Positions 8,945 through 17,535 of a stretch of 64,000 nucleotides of DNA are shown one piece after another; the first letter of the stretch is position 1, and every line of letters begins with the position of its first letter. The notes under the pieces were generated by a model that did no database searches, was not told where the DNA came from, and saw only the letters and a list, made by a program, of their open reading frames with translations. The position numbers and the translations under genes are program-made. Location: positions 1,612,001 to 1,676,000 of the forward strand of contig OZ245921.1 of the NCBI GenBank assembly GCA_965229695.1, read 5' to 3'. Source of the stretch: JANSYL01 sp965229695. GTDB taxonomy: Bacteria; Pseudomonadota; Alphaproteobacteria; Rhodobacterales; Rhodobacteraceae.

Positions 8945-10063
8945 TCACACGCGCATCGGCATCACGACGTAAATCGCCGTGGTGTCGTTTCCTTCGCGCA
9001 TCAAAGTGGGCTCACCCGGTGAGGAGAATAGGAAGACCGCGTTTTCACGATCCACCTGGCTGGCAATCTCCAGCAGGTATTTCGCGTTAAAGCCGATCTC
9101 CAACCGGTCATCACCGTAGGCCACGGCCAGTTCTTCTTCGGCGGCCCCGGCATCGGGGGCGTTGACTGACAGAACCAGGCGGTCTTCGTCCAGCGCCATT
9201 TTCACCGCGCGCGACCGCTCGGAACTAACGGTGGCCACGCGGTCAACGGCCTTGGCGAAATCGGCGGCGTCAACCTCCATCTTGCGTGTGTTGGCCTGGG
9301 GGATGACGCGGGTGTAATCGGGGAAGGTGCCATCGATCACCTTGGAGGTCAGGGTAATCTCGGGCGTCGCAAAGCGTACCTTGGTTTCCGAGACGCTGAC
9401 GGCGATCTGGGCTTCGTCATCGTCGAGAAGCTTGCGCAGCTCGCCCACGGTTTTGCGCGGCACGATCACGCCTGGCATCTCTTCCGCGCCGCCCGGGACG
9501 GCGGCGTCGATGCGTGCCAGGCGGTGGCCATCGGTGGCCACGGCGCGCAGAACCGGTCCGGTTTCGCCGTCGGCGGTGTGGAAATAGACGCCGTTGAGGT
9601 AATAGCGCGTTTCCTCGGTCGAGATGGCGAATTTGGACTTGTCGAAAAGACGGCGCAGCACCGGCGCGGGGGCCGAGAAATTGGCGCCGTATTCGGTCGC
9701 GGTCATCACCGGGAAATCTTCTTTGGGCAGGGTCGCCAGTTGGAAGCTTGACCGGCCAGCATCGACCGACAGACGCCCGGCCGCGCCATCTTCGCTAAGC
9801 TGCACCATGGCGCCATCGGGCAGTTTGCGCACAATTTCATGCAAGGTCACGGCAGAGACCGTCGTGGCGCCGGCGCGTTCGACCATGGCCGGGGCTTTAT
9901 CAACCACCTCGATATCCAGGTCGGTGGCACGGAAGCTGACACTATCGCCTTCGGCTTCGATCAGCACATTGGCCAGGATCGGAATGGTGTTGCGGCGTTC
10001 GACAACGGATTGCGCCTGGGAAACTGCGCGCAACAGCGTCGCGCGCTCGATCGAGAGTTTCAT
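8945..10063 (-). CDS. dnaN: DNA polymerase III beta sliding clamp
   Basis: The 372-residue protein forms the ring-shaped processivity clamp of the replicative polymerase. The three repeated clamp domains are evident, from MKLSIERATLLRAVSQAQ at the N-terminus to the conserved C-terminal VMPMRV. The ATG at 10063 gives the standard N-terminus; an upstream start in the same frame would add only six residues. It follows dnaA with a 128-base gap and precedes recF, the classic order. Confidence 0.97.
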   Translation of the reverse strand: MKLSIERATLLRAVSQAQSVVERRNTIPILANVLIEAEGDSVSFRATDLDIEVVDKAPAMVERAGATTVSAVTLHEIVRKLPDGAMVQLSEDGAAGRLSVDAGRSSFQLATLPKEDFPVMTATEYGANFSAPAPVLRRLFDKSKFAISTEETRYYLNGVYFHTADGETGPVLRAVATDGHRLARIDAAVPGGAEEMPGVIVPRKTVGELRKLLDDDEAQIAVSVSETKVRFATPEITLTSKVIDGTFPDYTRVIPQANTRKMEVDAADFAKAVDRVATVSSERSRAVKMALDEDRLVLSVNAPDAGAAEEELAVAYGDDRLEIGFNAKYLLEIASQVDRENAVFLFSSPGEPTLMREGNDTTAIYVVMPMRV

Positions 10064-10151
10064 GCCCTGTGGCTCCGACAAGATGCGGGGGCGTTGAGAC
10101 TAACCCCTTCGCCCATTTGCACAATGGTTTTTTTGAGAGGGTTCCCGCACT

Positions 10152-10183
10152 CCCCGCCCGGCGTCAAGCCGTTCTGGGCGGGG
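10152..10183. other. hairpin between dnaA and dnaN
   Basis: CCCCGCC at 10152-10158 pairs with GGCGGGG at 10177-10183, and an inner CGGC (10159-10162) pairs with GCCG (10168-10171). It lies nine bases after the dnaA stop. No T-run follows on the minus strand, so it is at best a weak terminator. It may protect the 3' end of dnaA mRNA. Confidence 0.4.
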
Positions 10184-10191
10184 AAAGCGGT

Positions 10192-11577
10192 TTAAGCCTC
10201 CAACATGCGGCGCAAAAGCTCCGCATCTTCGGCAATTTGGCTGTCGACGGCCATCAGCTCTTCGATTTTGCGCACACCATAGAGAACCGTGGTGTGATCG
10301 CGGCCCCCAATTTTGCGGGCGATTTCAGGCAGGCTGCGCTGGGTCAGTTTCTTGCACAGATACATCGCCATCTGGCGCGGACGCGCGACCGAGCGGGCAC
10401 GGCTGGCACCCAGCAGGTCGCCATGCTTGATGTTGTAGTATTCGCAGGTCTTTTTGATGATCTCGTCCATCGTGACCTTTTTGTCGGTCGCACGCAGGAT
10501 GTCGGCCAGACAATCTTGGGCCATATCCAGCGTAATTTCCTGGTTCACCAGATCGGCAAAGGCGAACAGCCGGGTCAGCGCGCCTTCGATCACGCGGATA
10601 TTGGTCGAGACCTTTTGGGCGATGAATTCCAGCACGCCATCGGCGATCTGAATGCCGGGGTTCTTGGCGCGCGCGGCTTCGGCCTTGTGCTGCAAGACAC
10701 CCAGGCGCAGTTCGTAATCGGTAGGGTGCAGATCGACCACCAGGCCACATTGCAGGCGCGAGGCGATGCGGGTGTCGAGTTCGTCCATGTCGACGGGCGC
10801 GCGGTCGCCGGAGATGACGATCTGTTTGCCCTCTTCAATCAGCGCATTGAAGGTGTGGAAAAACTCTTCCTGGGTCGAGGTTTTGCCGGCGATGAACTGC
10901 ACGTCATCAACCATCAGAACATCGACCGAGCGGAACATCTGTTTGAAGCCCATCGTGTCATGTTCGCGGAGCGCGCGGATGAAGCGGTACATGAACTGTT
11001 CGGCGGAGAGGTAGAGGATACGACCCTCGGGGTGGCGGCTGCGCAACTCCCACGCGATGGCGTGCATCAGGTGCGTCTTACCCAGGCCTACGCCGCCATA
11101 AAGGAAAAGCGGGTTGAAGGTGACATCCCGCCCTTCGGCGACGCGCTTGGCGGCGGCATGGGCCAGTTCGTTTGGCTTGCCGACCACGAAATTCTCAAAC
11201 GTGAAGCTGGGGTTCAGATTGGCACCCGGCAGGTCGGATTGCGGCGCCGCGCGCGGGGCGGCGGGCGCAGGCATAACGGGTTCGGCAGGCTGCGGGTCGG
11301 CGGGCGCGGCATCGGTTTTGGCACGGGGTGCGGGGGCGGGATCAACGTTGAACTCAACCCGATCGACACCCACACCGGCGGAGATCAGATGACGCAGGAT
11401 CAGGTCGCCAAAGTTCTGAGACACCCAGGTGCCGATGAAATTGGTTGGCACATGGAAGGAAGCGGTTCGGCCCTGGACGCGATCAAATTCAATCGGGTCG
11501 ATCCACGCAGTAAAGTTGTTCTTGCCCACTGAATCCAACAAAGCGCCGCGAACCTGCCCCCAAGTTTCATGCGTCAT
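10192..11577 (-). CDS. dnaA: chromosomal replication initiator protein DnaA
   Basis: The 461-residue AAA+ initiator has domain I from the N-terminus (TWGQVRGALLDSV), a proline/alanine-rich linker at about 85-120, and the ATPase domain with Walker A GGVGLGKT at 161-168. The C-terminal DNA-binding domain carries the DnaA signature (GGRDHTTVLYGVRK). The ATG at 11577 gives the family N-terminus; upstream in-frame codons are proline-rich and unlike it. Transcription runs toward dnaN. I found no consensus DnaA box cluster in its upstream region. Confidence 0.97.
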   Translation of the reverse strand: MTHETWGQVRGALLDSVGKNNFTAWIDPIEFDRVQGRTASFHVPTNFIGTWVSQNFGDLILRHLISAGVGVDRVEFNVDPAPAPRAKTDAAPADPQPAEPVMPAPAAPRAAPQSDLPGANLNPSFTFENFVVGKPNELAHAAAKRVAEGRDVTFNPLFLYGGVGLGKTHLMHAIAWELRSRHPEGRILYLSAEQFMYRFIRALREHDTMGFKQMFRSVDVLMVDDVQFIAGKTSTQEEFFHTFNALIEEGKQIVISGDRAPVDMDELDTRIASRLQCGLVVDLHPTDYELRLGVLQHKAEAARAKNPGIQIADGVLEFIAQKVSTNIRVIEGALTRLFAFADLVNQEITLDMAQDCLADILRATDKKVTMDEIIKKTCEYYNIKHGDLLGASRARSVARPRQMAMYLCKKLTQRSLPEIARKIGGRDHTTVLYGVRKIEELMAVDSQIAEDAELLRRMLEA

Positions 11578-12142
11578 AAGCCGTTCCAATCCTTTTCTTT
11601 TTTCTCTGCATCGCCTGCCAACCGACGCAGTCTTTGCCAATTCACCCCGGGCCGTCCCCGGCCCCATCCAAATCCGCCACGCTGCTGCCCCGTGTCCCGC
11701 AGGGAATCGCCATGACGCGCGCCAAAAATCGGAAAAGAGTTACCACGGCGATGCGCAAATATGCACCGCTTTCCGGTTACCAGAATCCAATTTAAGGTCA
11801 GGACCGAAAGGGGTTCCCACTTGTACAGCCCACGGTCTATCTTCGACGGCAAAATGCCATCGAGTTCGACCATGCACAGGCATTGCGGCTTAGGGATCCA
11901 GAACGCAATGGCTTCGCGCTCGACCGATCACGCGTAGGGTCACACAGGTGATCCTACCTCTCCCCAAGGCTTTCGCCCGTCGCTGCTTCAAACCCCCCCT
12001 TGGCGCCTGAATCGCAAGACTGAAATTAACGGGAGTCGTTTGCTGCCCGCAACTCTTCTTCTTTCTTGACAGATTGATGAAACCACATCGAATCTGCCGC
12101 CCCACCGATTACCCCGTTGTCATGCAATGAACTTTTGCCGAT
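11578..12142. other. dnaA upstream region with no recognisable gene
   Basis: This stretch of about 565 bases separates dnaA from the rpsT terminator. No open frame in it looks like a protein, and no tRNA or known small RNA is apparent. I looked on both strands for TTATCCACA-like DnaA boxes and for clustered AT-rich repeats and saw none that were convincing. It presumably contains the dnaA promoter, but no good -35/-10 pair stands out on the minus strand. Confidence 0.5.
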
Positions 12143-12143
12143 C

Positions 12144-12175
12144 AAAAAAAAACGCCCCGGTCTGACGGGGCGTTT
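12144..12175 (-). terminator. intrinsic terminator of rpsT
   Basis: On the minus strand a ten-base perfect stem (arms at 12166-12175 and 12150-12159, core CGGGGCG/CGCCCCG) with a six-base loop is followed by a run of at least eight U residues. This is a textbook Rho-independent terminator, 24 bases after the rpsT stop. Confidence 0.93.
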
Positions 12176-12198
12176 GAAGCTCGGATCAGGTGTGGCCT

Positions 12199-12465
12199 TT
12201 AGGCACCGAGCGCCTTCACGCGGGCCGACAGGCGCGACATTTTCCGGGATGCCGTGTTTTTGTGCAGGACACCTTTTGTCACACCGCGCATCAGTTCGGG
12301 CTGCGCTTCTTTCAGGGCGGCTTGGGCAGCGGCCTGGTCACCCGAAGCGATGGCTTCTTCGACTTTGCGCAGATAGGTGCGGATGCGCGAACGGCGGGCT
12401 TTGTTCACAGCAAAGCGACGCTCATTCTGGCGGGCGCGTTTTTTGGCTTGGGGGGAATTTGCCAT
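12199..12465 (-). CDS. rpsT: 30S ribosomal protein S20
   Basis: This 88-residue, strongly basic protein is ribosomal protein S20, which binds the 5' domain of 16S rRNA early in 30S assembly. The N-terminus MANSPQAKKRARQNERR and the ending RLSARVKAL are diagnostic. An in-frame ATG 11 codons upstream exists, but the family start is the ATG at 12465. It has its own promoter and terminator, so it is a single-gene unit upstream of dnaA. Confidence 0.98.
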   Translation of the reverse strand: MANSPQAKKRARQNERRFAVNKARRSRIRTYLRKVEEAIASGDQAAAQAALKEAQPELMRGVTKGVLHKNTASRKMSRLSARVKALGA

Positions 12466-12588
12466 GTTTTTCGTGTCTTTCGTCTTGTCAGGTCTCAAAA
12501 AATGCGGCTGCGCGGGAGATCCCGACCCCGGGTTCGTTACCGGGCGACTCTGGCCGAAAAGCGGGCCTCACACGCATGTCTGGCGCGG

Positions 12589-12617
12589 CGTATAGCGGGG
12601 TTTCTTCGCGGATGCAA
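12589..12617 (-). promoter_or_regulatory. predicted sigma-70 type promoter of rpsT
   Basis: On the minus strand TTGCAT (12617-12612) and TATACG (12594-12589) are separated by exactly 17 bases. The implied start near 12582 gives a leader of roughly 115 bases before the rpsT ATG. The leader contains a CCCGG...CCGGG-type inverted repeat, which could matter for S20 autoregulation, but that is inference. Confidence 0.6.
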
Positions 12618-12679
12618 ATGGCGTTTGCGCCGGGGCTGTTCCAGAGCCAAGATCGCCCCGACGGAACGGAGAAGCTGCC

Positions 12680-13996
12680 ATGACATTAGCAGAGCGTAAA
12701 TGGGTGCCAACCGGGTGCGAGGCACGGGTGCAAGAGATCGCGGCCAACACCGCAGGGGCCGAGGCAGCGGCGATTTTGGCGCGGATCGAAGCGCTGGCCG
12801 ACGAAAACCGGCAGATTCATGAGCGCGACTGTTTCAATCTGAACCCGGCCACCAATGTGATGAACCCCAAGGCCGAGGCGCTGTTGGCCTCGGGCATCGG
12901 ATCGCGGCCCTCGCTGGGCTATCCCGGCGACAAATACGAGATGGGGCTGGAGGCAATTGAAGAGATCGAGGTGATTGCCGCCGAACTGGCGGCCGAGGTC
13001 TTCGACGCCCGGTTTGCGGAGATCCGCGTCGCCTCCGGCGCATTGGCGAATATGTATGCGTTCATGGCCACCTGTCGGCCAAGTGACACGATCATCGTGC
13101 CACCGGCCACGGTCGGCGGGCATGTCACCCATCACGATGCGGGCTGCGCCGGGCTTTATGGGTTGCGCATCCTGCACGCCCCGGTTCTGGCCGATGGTTA
13201 TACCGTGGATGTCGCGGGCCTGCGCGATTTGGCCGGGCGCGAGCGGCCCAAGCTGATCACCATTGGCGGGTCATTGAACCTGTTCGAGCATCCGGTCAGG
13301 GCGGTGCGCGATGTGGCTGATGAGGTGGAGGCGACGCTGCTATTTGATTCTGCCCATCAATGCGGGATCATTGCCGGCAAGGCCTGGGCCGACCCGCTGG
13401 CCCAAGGCGCGCATCTGATGACCATGAGCACCTATAAAAGCCTGGGCGGACCGGCAGGTGGCTTGATCGTGACCAACGATGCGAGCCTGGCCGAGCGGTT
13501 GGATCACATCGCCTTTCCCGGCATGACTGCGAATTTCGACGCGGCGAAATCGGCGGCTTTGGCGGTGACGCTGCTGGATTGGAAGGTGCATGGCCGTGGC
13601 TATGCCACGCAGATGGTGGCAGTGTCGGTCGCATTGGCCAAAGCCCTGTCAGAGCGTGGCGTGCCGGTGTTTGAGACCGGTCGCGGGGCCACATCCTCCC
13701 ACCAATTCGCGGTGCGGGCAGCGGGCTATGGCGGTGGGCAGGCGGCGTCGAAAAAGCTGCGCAAAGCAGGGTTTTTGGCCTGCGGGATCGGCTTGCCCAT
13801 CGAGGATGTGCCGGCCGATCTGAACGGCCTGCGCATCGGCACCCCGGAACTGGTGCGCTGGGGTGTCGGCCTGCAGGATGTCGACCCGCTGGCCGATCTG
13901 ATTGCCGAGGCGCTGGGGTCGAATGACCCGGAAGCCATTGCACCGCGTACGGCGGACCTGCGCGGGCAGTTCGACCAGTTGCATTATGTGATTTGA
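12680..13996 (+). CDS. serine hydroxymethyltransferase-like PLP enzyme
   Basis: The 438-residue fold-type I PLP enzyme resembles GlyA but is divergent. The PLP lysine is K253 in MSTYKSLGGPAGG, where true GlyA has a THKTLRGPRGG-like motif. The cofactor-pairing D223 and H226 are in DSAHQ, and the N-terminal YPGDKYEMG (81-89) matches the GlyA substrate loop. It could act on serine, alpha-methylserine or another beta-hydroxy amino acid, or be a transaldolase; sequence alone does not settle this. It is divergent from rpsT. A GGAG lies 10 bases before the ATG. Confidence 0.75.
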   Translation: MTLAERKWVPTGCEARVQEIAANTAGAEAAAILARIEALADENRQIHERDCFNLNPATNVMNPKAEALLASGIGSRPSLGYPGDKYEMGLEAIEEIEVIAAELAAEVFDARFAEIRVASGALANMYAFMATCRPSDTIIVPPATVGGHVTHHDAGCAGLYGLRILHAPVLADGYTVDVAGLRDLAGRERPKLITIGGSLNLFEHPVRAVRDVADEVEATLLFDSAHQCGIIAGKAWADPLAQGAHLMTMSTYKSLGGPAGGLIVTNDASLAERLDHIAFPGMTANFDAAKSAALAVTLLDWKVHGRGYATQMVAVSVALAKALSERGVPVFETGRGATSSHQFAVRAAGYGGGQAASKKLRKAGFLACGIGLPIEDVPADLNGLRIGTPELVRWGVGLQDVDPLADLIAEALGSNDPEAIAPRTADLRGQFDQLHYVI

Positions 13997-14017
13997 GGCG
14001 GCGATCTGAGCCCATGG

Positions 14018-14530
14018 TCATGGGACAGCAGGTGGGTAGCTGAGCCGTTGATCGCCATCGACTAGTCGCGCTTGATGCGGCAGGTCATCACCCCAAGCCC
14101 AAAGCACCAGGTTCTTCTGATTGGGCCGGGCTCCGATGGCATAGCTTGGCGCCAACAGCGCGTGATATCCGGCGGCGATGGCGGCCTCGGCCAAGATGTG
14201 CGTCGGCACGGGCAAGCCCTGTTCCATCTTGAGCGCCCAATATGGGTCGGCCAATTGACTCGGCGTCATGCCAAAGGGCGCCAGCCGGGCCGGATCGGTG
14301 CCGTCCAGTACGAAATCAAAAGCAACCTTGATGGCGATCAGGCTGACAGGTTCGAAGTTTCCGGCCTGATGATATTCGTTGAGCGCACCCTCGACCGAGA
14401 GGGCGGTGTAAAGCGCGGGACGACCGAGTGCATTGAACCGCCCCCCAAACTGCGCGGCGCCTGCACCGGACAAGGGACGATAGGCCCAATAGGGTTTACA
14501 GGCGCGATAAACCTGCCCGGCAAAGCGCAT
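14018..14530 (-). CDS. RES-domain toxin
   Basis: The 170-residue protein is a RES family toxin, and family members degrade NAD+ in the cell. The domain shows the conserved arginine patch GGRFN (29-33), the tyrosine/glutamate stretch LYTALSVEGALNEY (40-53) and a C-terminal tryptophan-rich end. The ATG at 14530 overlaps the antitoxin stop (TGATG, one base shared), which fixes the start; the longer upstream frame is a shadow of the antitoxin. It is the second gene of a toxin-antitoxin pair and is convergent with the PLP enzyme gene. Confidence 0.88.
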   Translation of the reverse strand: MRFAGQVYRACKPYWAYRPLSGAGAAQFGGRFNALGRPALYTALSVEGALNEYHQAGNFEPVSLIAIKVAFDFVLDGTDPARLAPFGMTPSQLADPYWALKMEQGLPVPTHILAEAAIAAGYHALLAPSYAIGARPNQKNLVLWAWGDDLPHQARLVDGDQRLSYPPAVP

Positions 14531-14883
14531 CAGGCATGAACACCCGCATCCAACCGATCCAGATAGTGATGGACCCAATCGGCATGCCCATCTTGAACCA
14601 AACGCATCGCGGGCACCGCGTAACCCGCCAAGGGCACCGAACGGTACCAAGCATAAGCCAGCATATCCGAGCCGTAACGTGGCGCGACACGGGTAATGAT
14701 CTCGGTCACTTCGCGCAGACGCGTTTGGGTTTTCGTCGCAGTGATCCGCGTGCTGCGCGTAACCGCATCACGGGCCAAGCCGACCGATAGGGCCACATCT
14801 TCGACGGTGGTGTTCCACTGATGCGCCATCCGCTTGGGCGCAAAACGGCCATCCTCTGTATAGGCAGCAAATTCCACAGCCAT
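14530..14883 (-). CDS. Xre-type antitoxin of the RES pair (MbcA/ParS/Xre family)
   Basis: This 117-residue protein has an N-terminal Xre-like helix-turn-helix region (VEDVALSVGLARDAVTR, about 27-43) and a C-terminal MbcA/ParS-type toxin-binding region ending WVHHYLDRLDAG. Family members neutralise RES toxins and repress their own operon. I chose the ATG at 14883; a TTG two codons earlier is possible. Neither has a good ribosome site, and the promoter upstream implies a leader of only 15-20 bases. The partner toxin follows with a one-base overlap. Confidence 0.82.
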   Translation of the reverse strand: MAVEFAAYTEDGRFAPKRMAHQWNTTVEDVALSVGLARDAVTRSTRITATKTQTRLREVTEIITRVAPRYGSDMLAYAWYRSVPLAGYAVPAMRLVQDGHADWVHHYLDRLDAGVHA

Positions 14884-14909
14884 CACCAATTATCACGCAT
14901 TTCGGTGTA

Positions 14910-14938
14910 TAAATATGTGAATAAGGTGAGGGTTTCAA
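14910..14938 (-). promoter_or_regulatory. predicted promoter of the Xre/RES operon
   Basis: On the minus strand TTGAAA (14938-14933) and TATTTA (14915-14910) are 17 bases apart, in DNA that is distinctly AT-rich for this window. Between the -10 and the start codon there is a direct GTGAT...GGTGAT repeat (around 14881-14895) that could be the antitoxin operator. Confidence 0.6.
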
Positions 14939-14969
14939 GCGAAACGGTCTTCCCTCTGGCTTTGGCCGT

Positions 14970-15746
14970 CTATTTATCCCGGAACTGCGGCTCGCGTTTT
15001 TCCAGGAAGGCGGCCATGCCTTCGCTTTGGTCGTCGGTGGCGAAAAGGGAATGGAACAGGCGGCGTTCGTAAAGCAGGCCCTCTTGCAGGCTTAGCTCTT
15101 CGGCGCGGTTCACAGCCTCTTTCACGGCGCGGGCGGCGATGGTGGATTTTTCGGCGATCTTGGCGGCCGCACCCAGCGCCTCATCCATCAGTTTTTTGGC
15201 GGGCACAACGCGGCTGACGAGACCTGAGCGTTCGGCCTCTTCCGCGGTCATGAACCGGCCCGTCAGGTGCATATCCATGGATTTCGATTTGCCCACGAGC
15301 CGGGTCAGCCGTTGCGAGCCGCCCAGGCCTGCCATGACGCCCAGGTTGATTTCGGGCTGGCCAAACTTGGCGGTATCCGCGGCGATGATGAAATCGCACA
15401 TCATGGCCAGTTCGCACCCGCCGCCCAACGCATAGCCCGCGACAGCGGCGATGATGGGTTTGCGGATACTTTTGATCACCTCGGCCTCGGGGCCAAACAG
15501 ATCCTCGGTCGTGACATCGACAAAGCTTTTCTCGCTCATCTCTTTGATGTCGGCCCCGGCGGCAAAAGCTTTTTCGGACCCGGTGATGACGATGCAGCGC
15601 ACCTTGTCATTGCCTTCGGCGGCCCGCAGCGCCTTGGTCAACTCTCCCAAAAGCTGTTGGTTCAACGCATTCAAAGCATCGGGACGATTGAGTTTGATGA
15701 GCGCAATATGATCTTCGATGTCGACGATCAGGGTCTCATAGGCCAT
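14970..15746 (-). CDS. enoyl-CoA hydratase
   Basis: This 258-residue crotonase-fold enzyme adds water to trans-2-enoyl-CoA in fatty-acid breakdown. The oxyanion-hole segment AFAAGADIKEM and the two catalytic-glutamate regions (GGGCELAMMCDF and QPEINLGVMAGLGG) are all present. The C-terminus FLEKREPQFRDK is characteristic of short-chain enoyl-CoA hydratases. Length is standard. It is a single-gene unit between the Xre/RES pair and mutM on the same strand. Confidence 0.93.
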   Translation of the reverse strand: MAYETLIVDIEDHIALIKLNRPDALNALNQQLLGELTKALRAAEGNDKVRCIVITGSEKAFAAGADIKEMSEKSFVDVTTEDLFGPEAEVIKSIRKPIIAAVAGYALGGGCELAMMCDFIIAADTAKFGQPEINLGVMAGLGGSQRLTRLVGKSKSMDMHLTGRFMTAEEAERSGLVSRVVPAKKLMDEALGAAAKIAEKSTIAARAVKEAVNRAEELSLQEGLLYERRLFHSLFATDDQSEGMAAFLEKREPQFRDK

Positions 15747-15810
15747 GGCGCGGGCTCTCCGGGCTGTTGCTCAGATGGGGAGGGTTAGCATCGGTGGCAG
15801 AGGTTTCAAC

Positions 15811-16680
15811 CTATCTTTGACAGGTCGGGCAGTAAAAGCTGGACCGGCCCGATTGCACCTTGCGGCTGATTTTATCAGCACATTCGGGCGTTTGGCAGGG
15901 TTCGCCCTCGCGCCCATAGACCCGAAAACTGTGTTGAAAATAGCCCAGTTCCCCGTCGGTTTGGCGATAATCCTTGAGGCTGGAACCACCGGCTTCGATG
16001 GCTTCCCCTAGGACATCGCGGATCACCGGCACCAAGGCGGCGACTCGGGCCGGCGCAATGCGGCCCGCCTGGCGCAGCGGCGAAATCCCCGCGCGGTAAA
16101 GTGCCTCGCAAACATAGATATTGCCCAGGCCCGCAACGACACGCTGGTCGAGAAGCGCGGATTTCACCGGGCTGCGTTTGCCGCGGAACTGATCGATCAA
16201 ATAGGCTTCGTGGAACCCATTTCCCAAGGGTTCGGGGCCGATGCCTTTGAGCAATTTATGGGCGTCCAATTCGGCAGTTGGGGCCAGGTCCATCGCGCCA
16301 AACCGGCGCGCGTCATTGAAGGTCACGCGCGCGCCCGCTTCGGTCGTCAGCACCACATGGTCGTGCTTTTCGGGGGCGGGGTGCAGATGATGAAAATCCG
16401 CCAAGGGATCGCGCCCCTCGGTATCAGGTGCCGAGATCATCATCCGGCCCGACATGCCCAGATGGATGATCAGGGTTTCGCCCGTATCCAGATCGGCCAG
16501 GATGTATTTCGACCGCCGCCGCAGCCGATCCACCCGCGCGCCGGTCAGCCGGTCGGCCATACGTGGCGGAAACGGCCAGCGCAGATCGGGGCGGTTGACC
16601 TGGGCCTGGGCGATCCGGGCGCCCTCCAAAACAGGCAAAAGCCCGCGACGGACTGTCTCGACTTCTGGAAGTTCGGGCAA
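15811..16680 (-). CDS. mutM: formamidopyrimidine-DNA glycosylase (Fpg), TTG start
   Basis: The 289-residue base-excision repair enzyme removes 8-oxoguanine and formamidopyrimidines. The start must be the TTG at 16680, because the catalytic residue is the N-terminal proline that follows (PELPEVETVRRGL). An AGGAAA eight bases upstream supports it. The HLGMSGRM loop and a C-terminal zinc finger (C-x4-C ... CPTC) are intact. The longer in-frame extension upstream would bury the essential proline and is wrong. It is divergent from ubiE. Confidence 0.95.
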   Translation of the reverse strand: MPELPEVETVRRGLLPVLEGARIAQAQVNRPDLRWPFPPRMADRLTGARVDRLRRRSKYILADLDTGETLIIHLGMSGRMMISAPDTEGRDPLADFHHLHPAPEKHDHVVLTTEAGARVTFNDARRFGAMDLAPTAELDAHKLLKGIGPEPLGNGFHEAYLIDQFRGKRSPVKSALLDQRVVAGLGNIYVCEALYRAGISPLRQAGRIAPARVAALVPVIRDVLGEAIEAGGSSLKDYRQTDGELGYFQHSFRVYGREGEPCQTPECADKISRKVQSGRSSFYCPTCQR

Positions 16681-16766
16681 AGCAAGCTTTCCTTGGCATG
16701 AGGGCGCATTGTGCCGCCCGGCGCGGCCCCTATAAGAAGGGGCGAATGTAGCGAAGGACAAGCCCC

Positions 16767-17534
16767 ATGGCCCAAGGCCCTGACGACACGCCCCAAGATG
16801 CCACCACCCATTTCGGCAATCAGACCGTGGCCGAAGGGGAAAAGGCCGGTTTGGTCCATGGTGTCTTTACCAATGTGGCCAGCCGCTACGACGTGATGAA
16901 CGATGTGATGAGCGTGGGCATCCACCGGGTCTGGAAAGACGCGATGATGGATTGGCTGGCGCCGCGCAATGGGCAGCGTCTGCTGGATGTGGCGGGCGGC
17001 ACCGGCGATATCTCGTTCCGCTTCCTGCGCCGCGCCACCGAGGCCAGCGCGACGGTTCTGGATATGACCGAATCGATGTTGGTCGAAGGGCAAAAACGGG
17101 CCGAGGCCACGCAGATGGCCGATAAGCTGGATTGGGTGGTGGGCGATGCGATGGCCCTGCCTTTTGAGGACAACCAGTTCGACGTTTACACGATCAGCTT
17201 TGGCATCCGGAATGTCACCCGCATCCAAGACGCGCTGAGCGAAGCCTTTCGCGTGCTGCGCCCGGGCGGGCGGTTGATGGTGCTGGAGTTCAGCCAGCTT
17301 CCCAATGAAGGGCTGCAAAAGCTTTATGATCTTTATTCCTACAACGTGATTCCGCGCATGGGCGAAGTGATCGCGAAAGATCGCGACAGCTATCAATATC
17401 TGGTGGAATCGATCCGCAAGTTCCCCGATCAGGATCGCTTTGCCGAGATGATCCGCGATGCTGGGTTTGAGCAGGTGAAATACCGCAATCTGTCCATGGG
17501 CATCGCCGCCCTGCATTCGGGGTGGAAGATCTGA
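16767..17534 (+). CDS. ubiE: ubiquinone biosynthesis C-methyltransferase UbiE
   Basis: This 255-residue SAM-dependent methyltransferase methylates the benzoquinol ring in ubiquinone synthesis. It has the SAM motif I DVAGGTGDISFR (near 73-84) and the family signatures NVMSVGIH-like at the N-terminus and SFGIRNVT in the middle. It is followed after one base by ubiB, so the two form an operon. The promoter lies in the short divergent gap with mutM. Confidence 0.96.
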   Translation: MAQGPDDTPQDATTHFGNQTVAEGEKAGLVHGVFTNVASRYDVMNDVMSVGIHRVWKDAMMDWLAPRNGQRLLDVAGGTGDISFRFLRRATEASATVLDMTESMLVEGQKRAEATQMADKLDWVVGDAMALPFEDNQFDVYTISFGIRNVTRIQDALSEAFRVLRPGGRLMVLEFSQLPNEGLQKLYDLYSYNVIPRMGEVIAKDRDSYQYLVESIRKFPDQDRFAEMIRDAGFEQVKYRNLSMGIAALHSGWKI

Positions 17535-17535
17535 C

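Noticed and set aside
10069..11532. Open frame of 487 codons on the plus strand across dnaA
   Set aside because: It is antisense to dnaA and results from GC-rich codon bias; no motif supports it.
12066..12071. TTGACA on the plus strand between dnaA and rpsT
   Set aside because: No -10 lies at the proper distance and no plus-strand gene follows.
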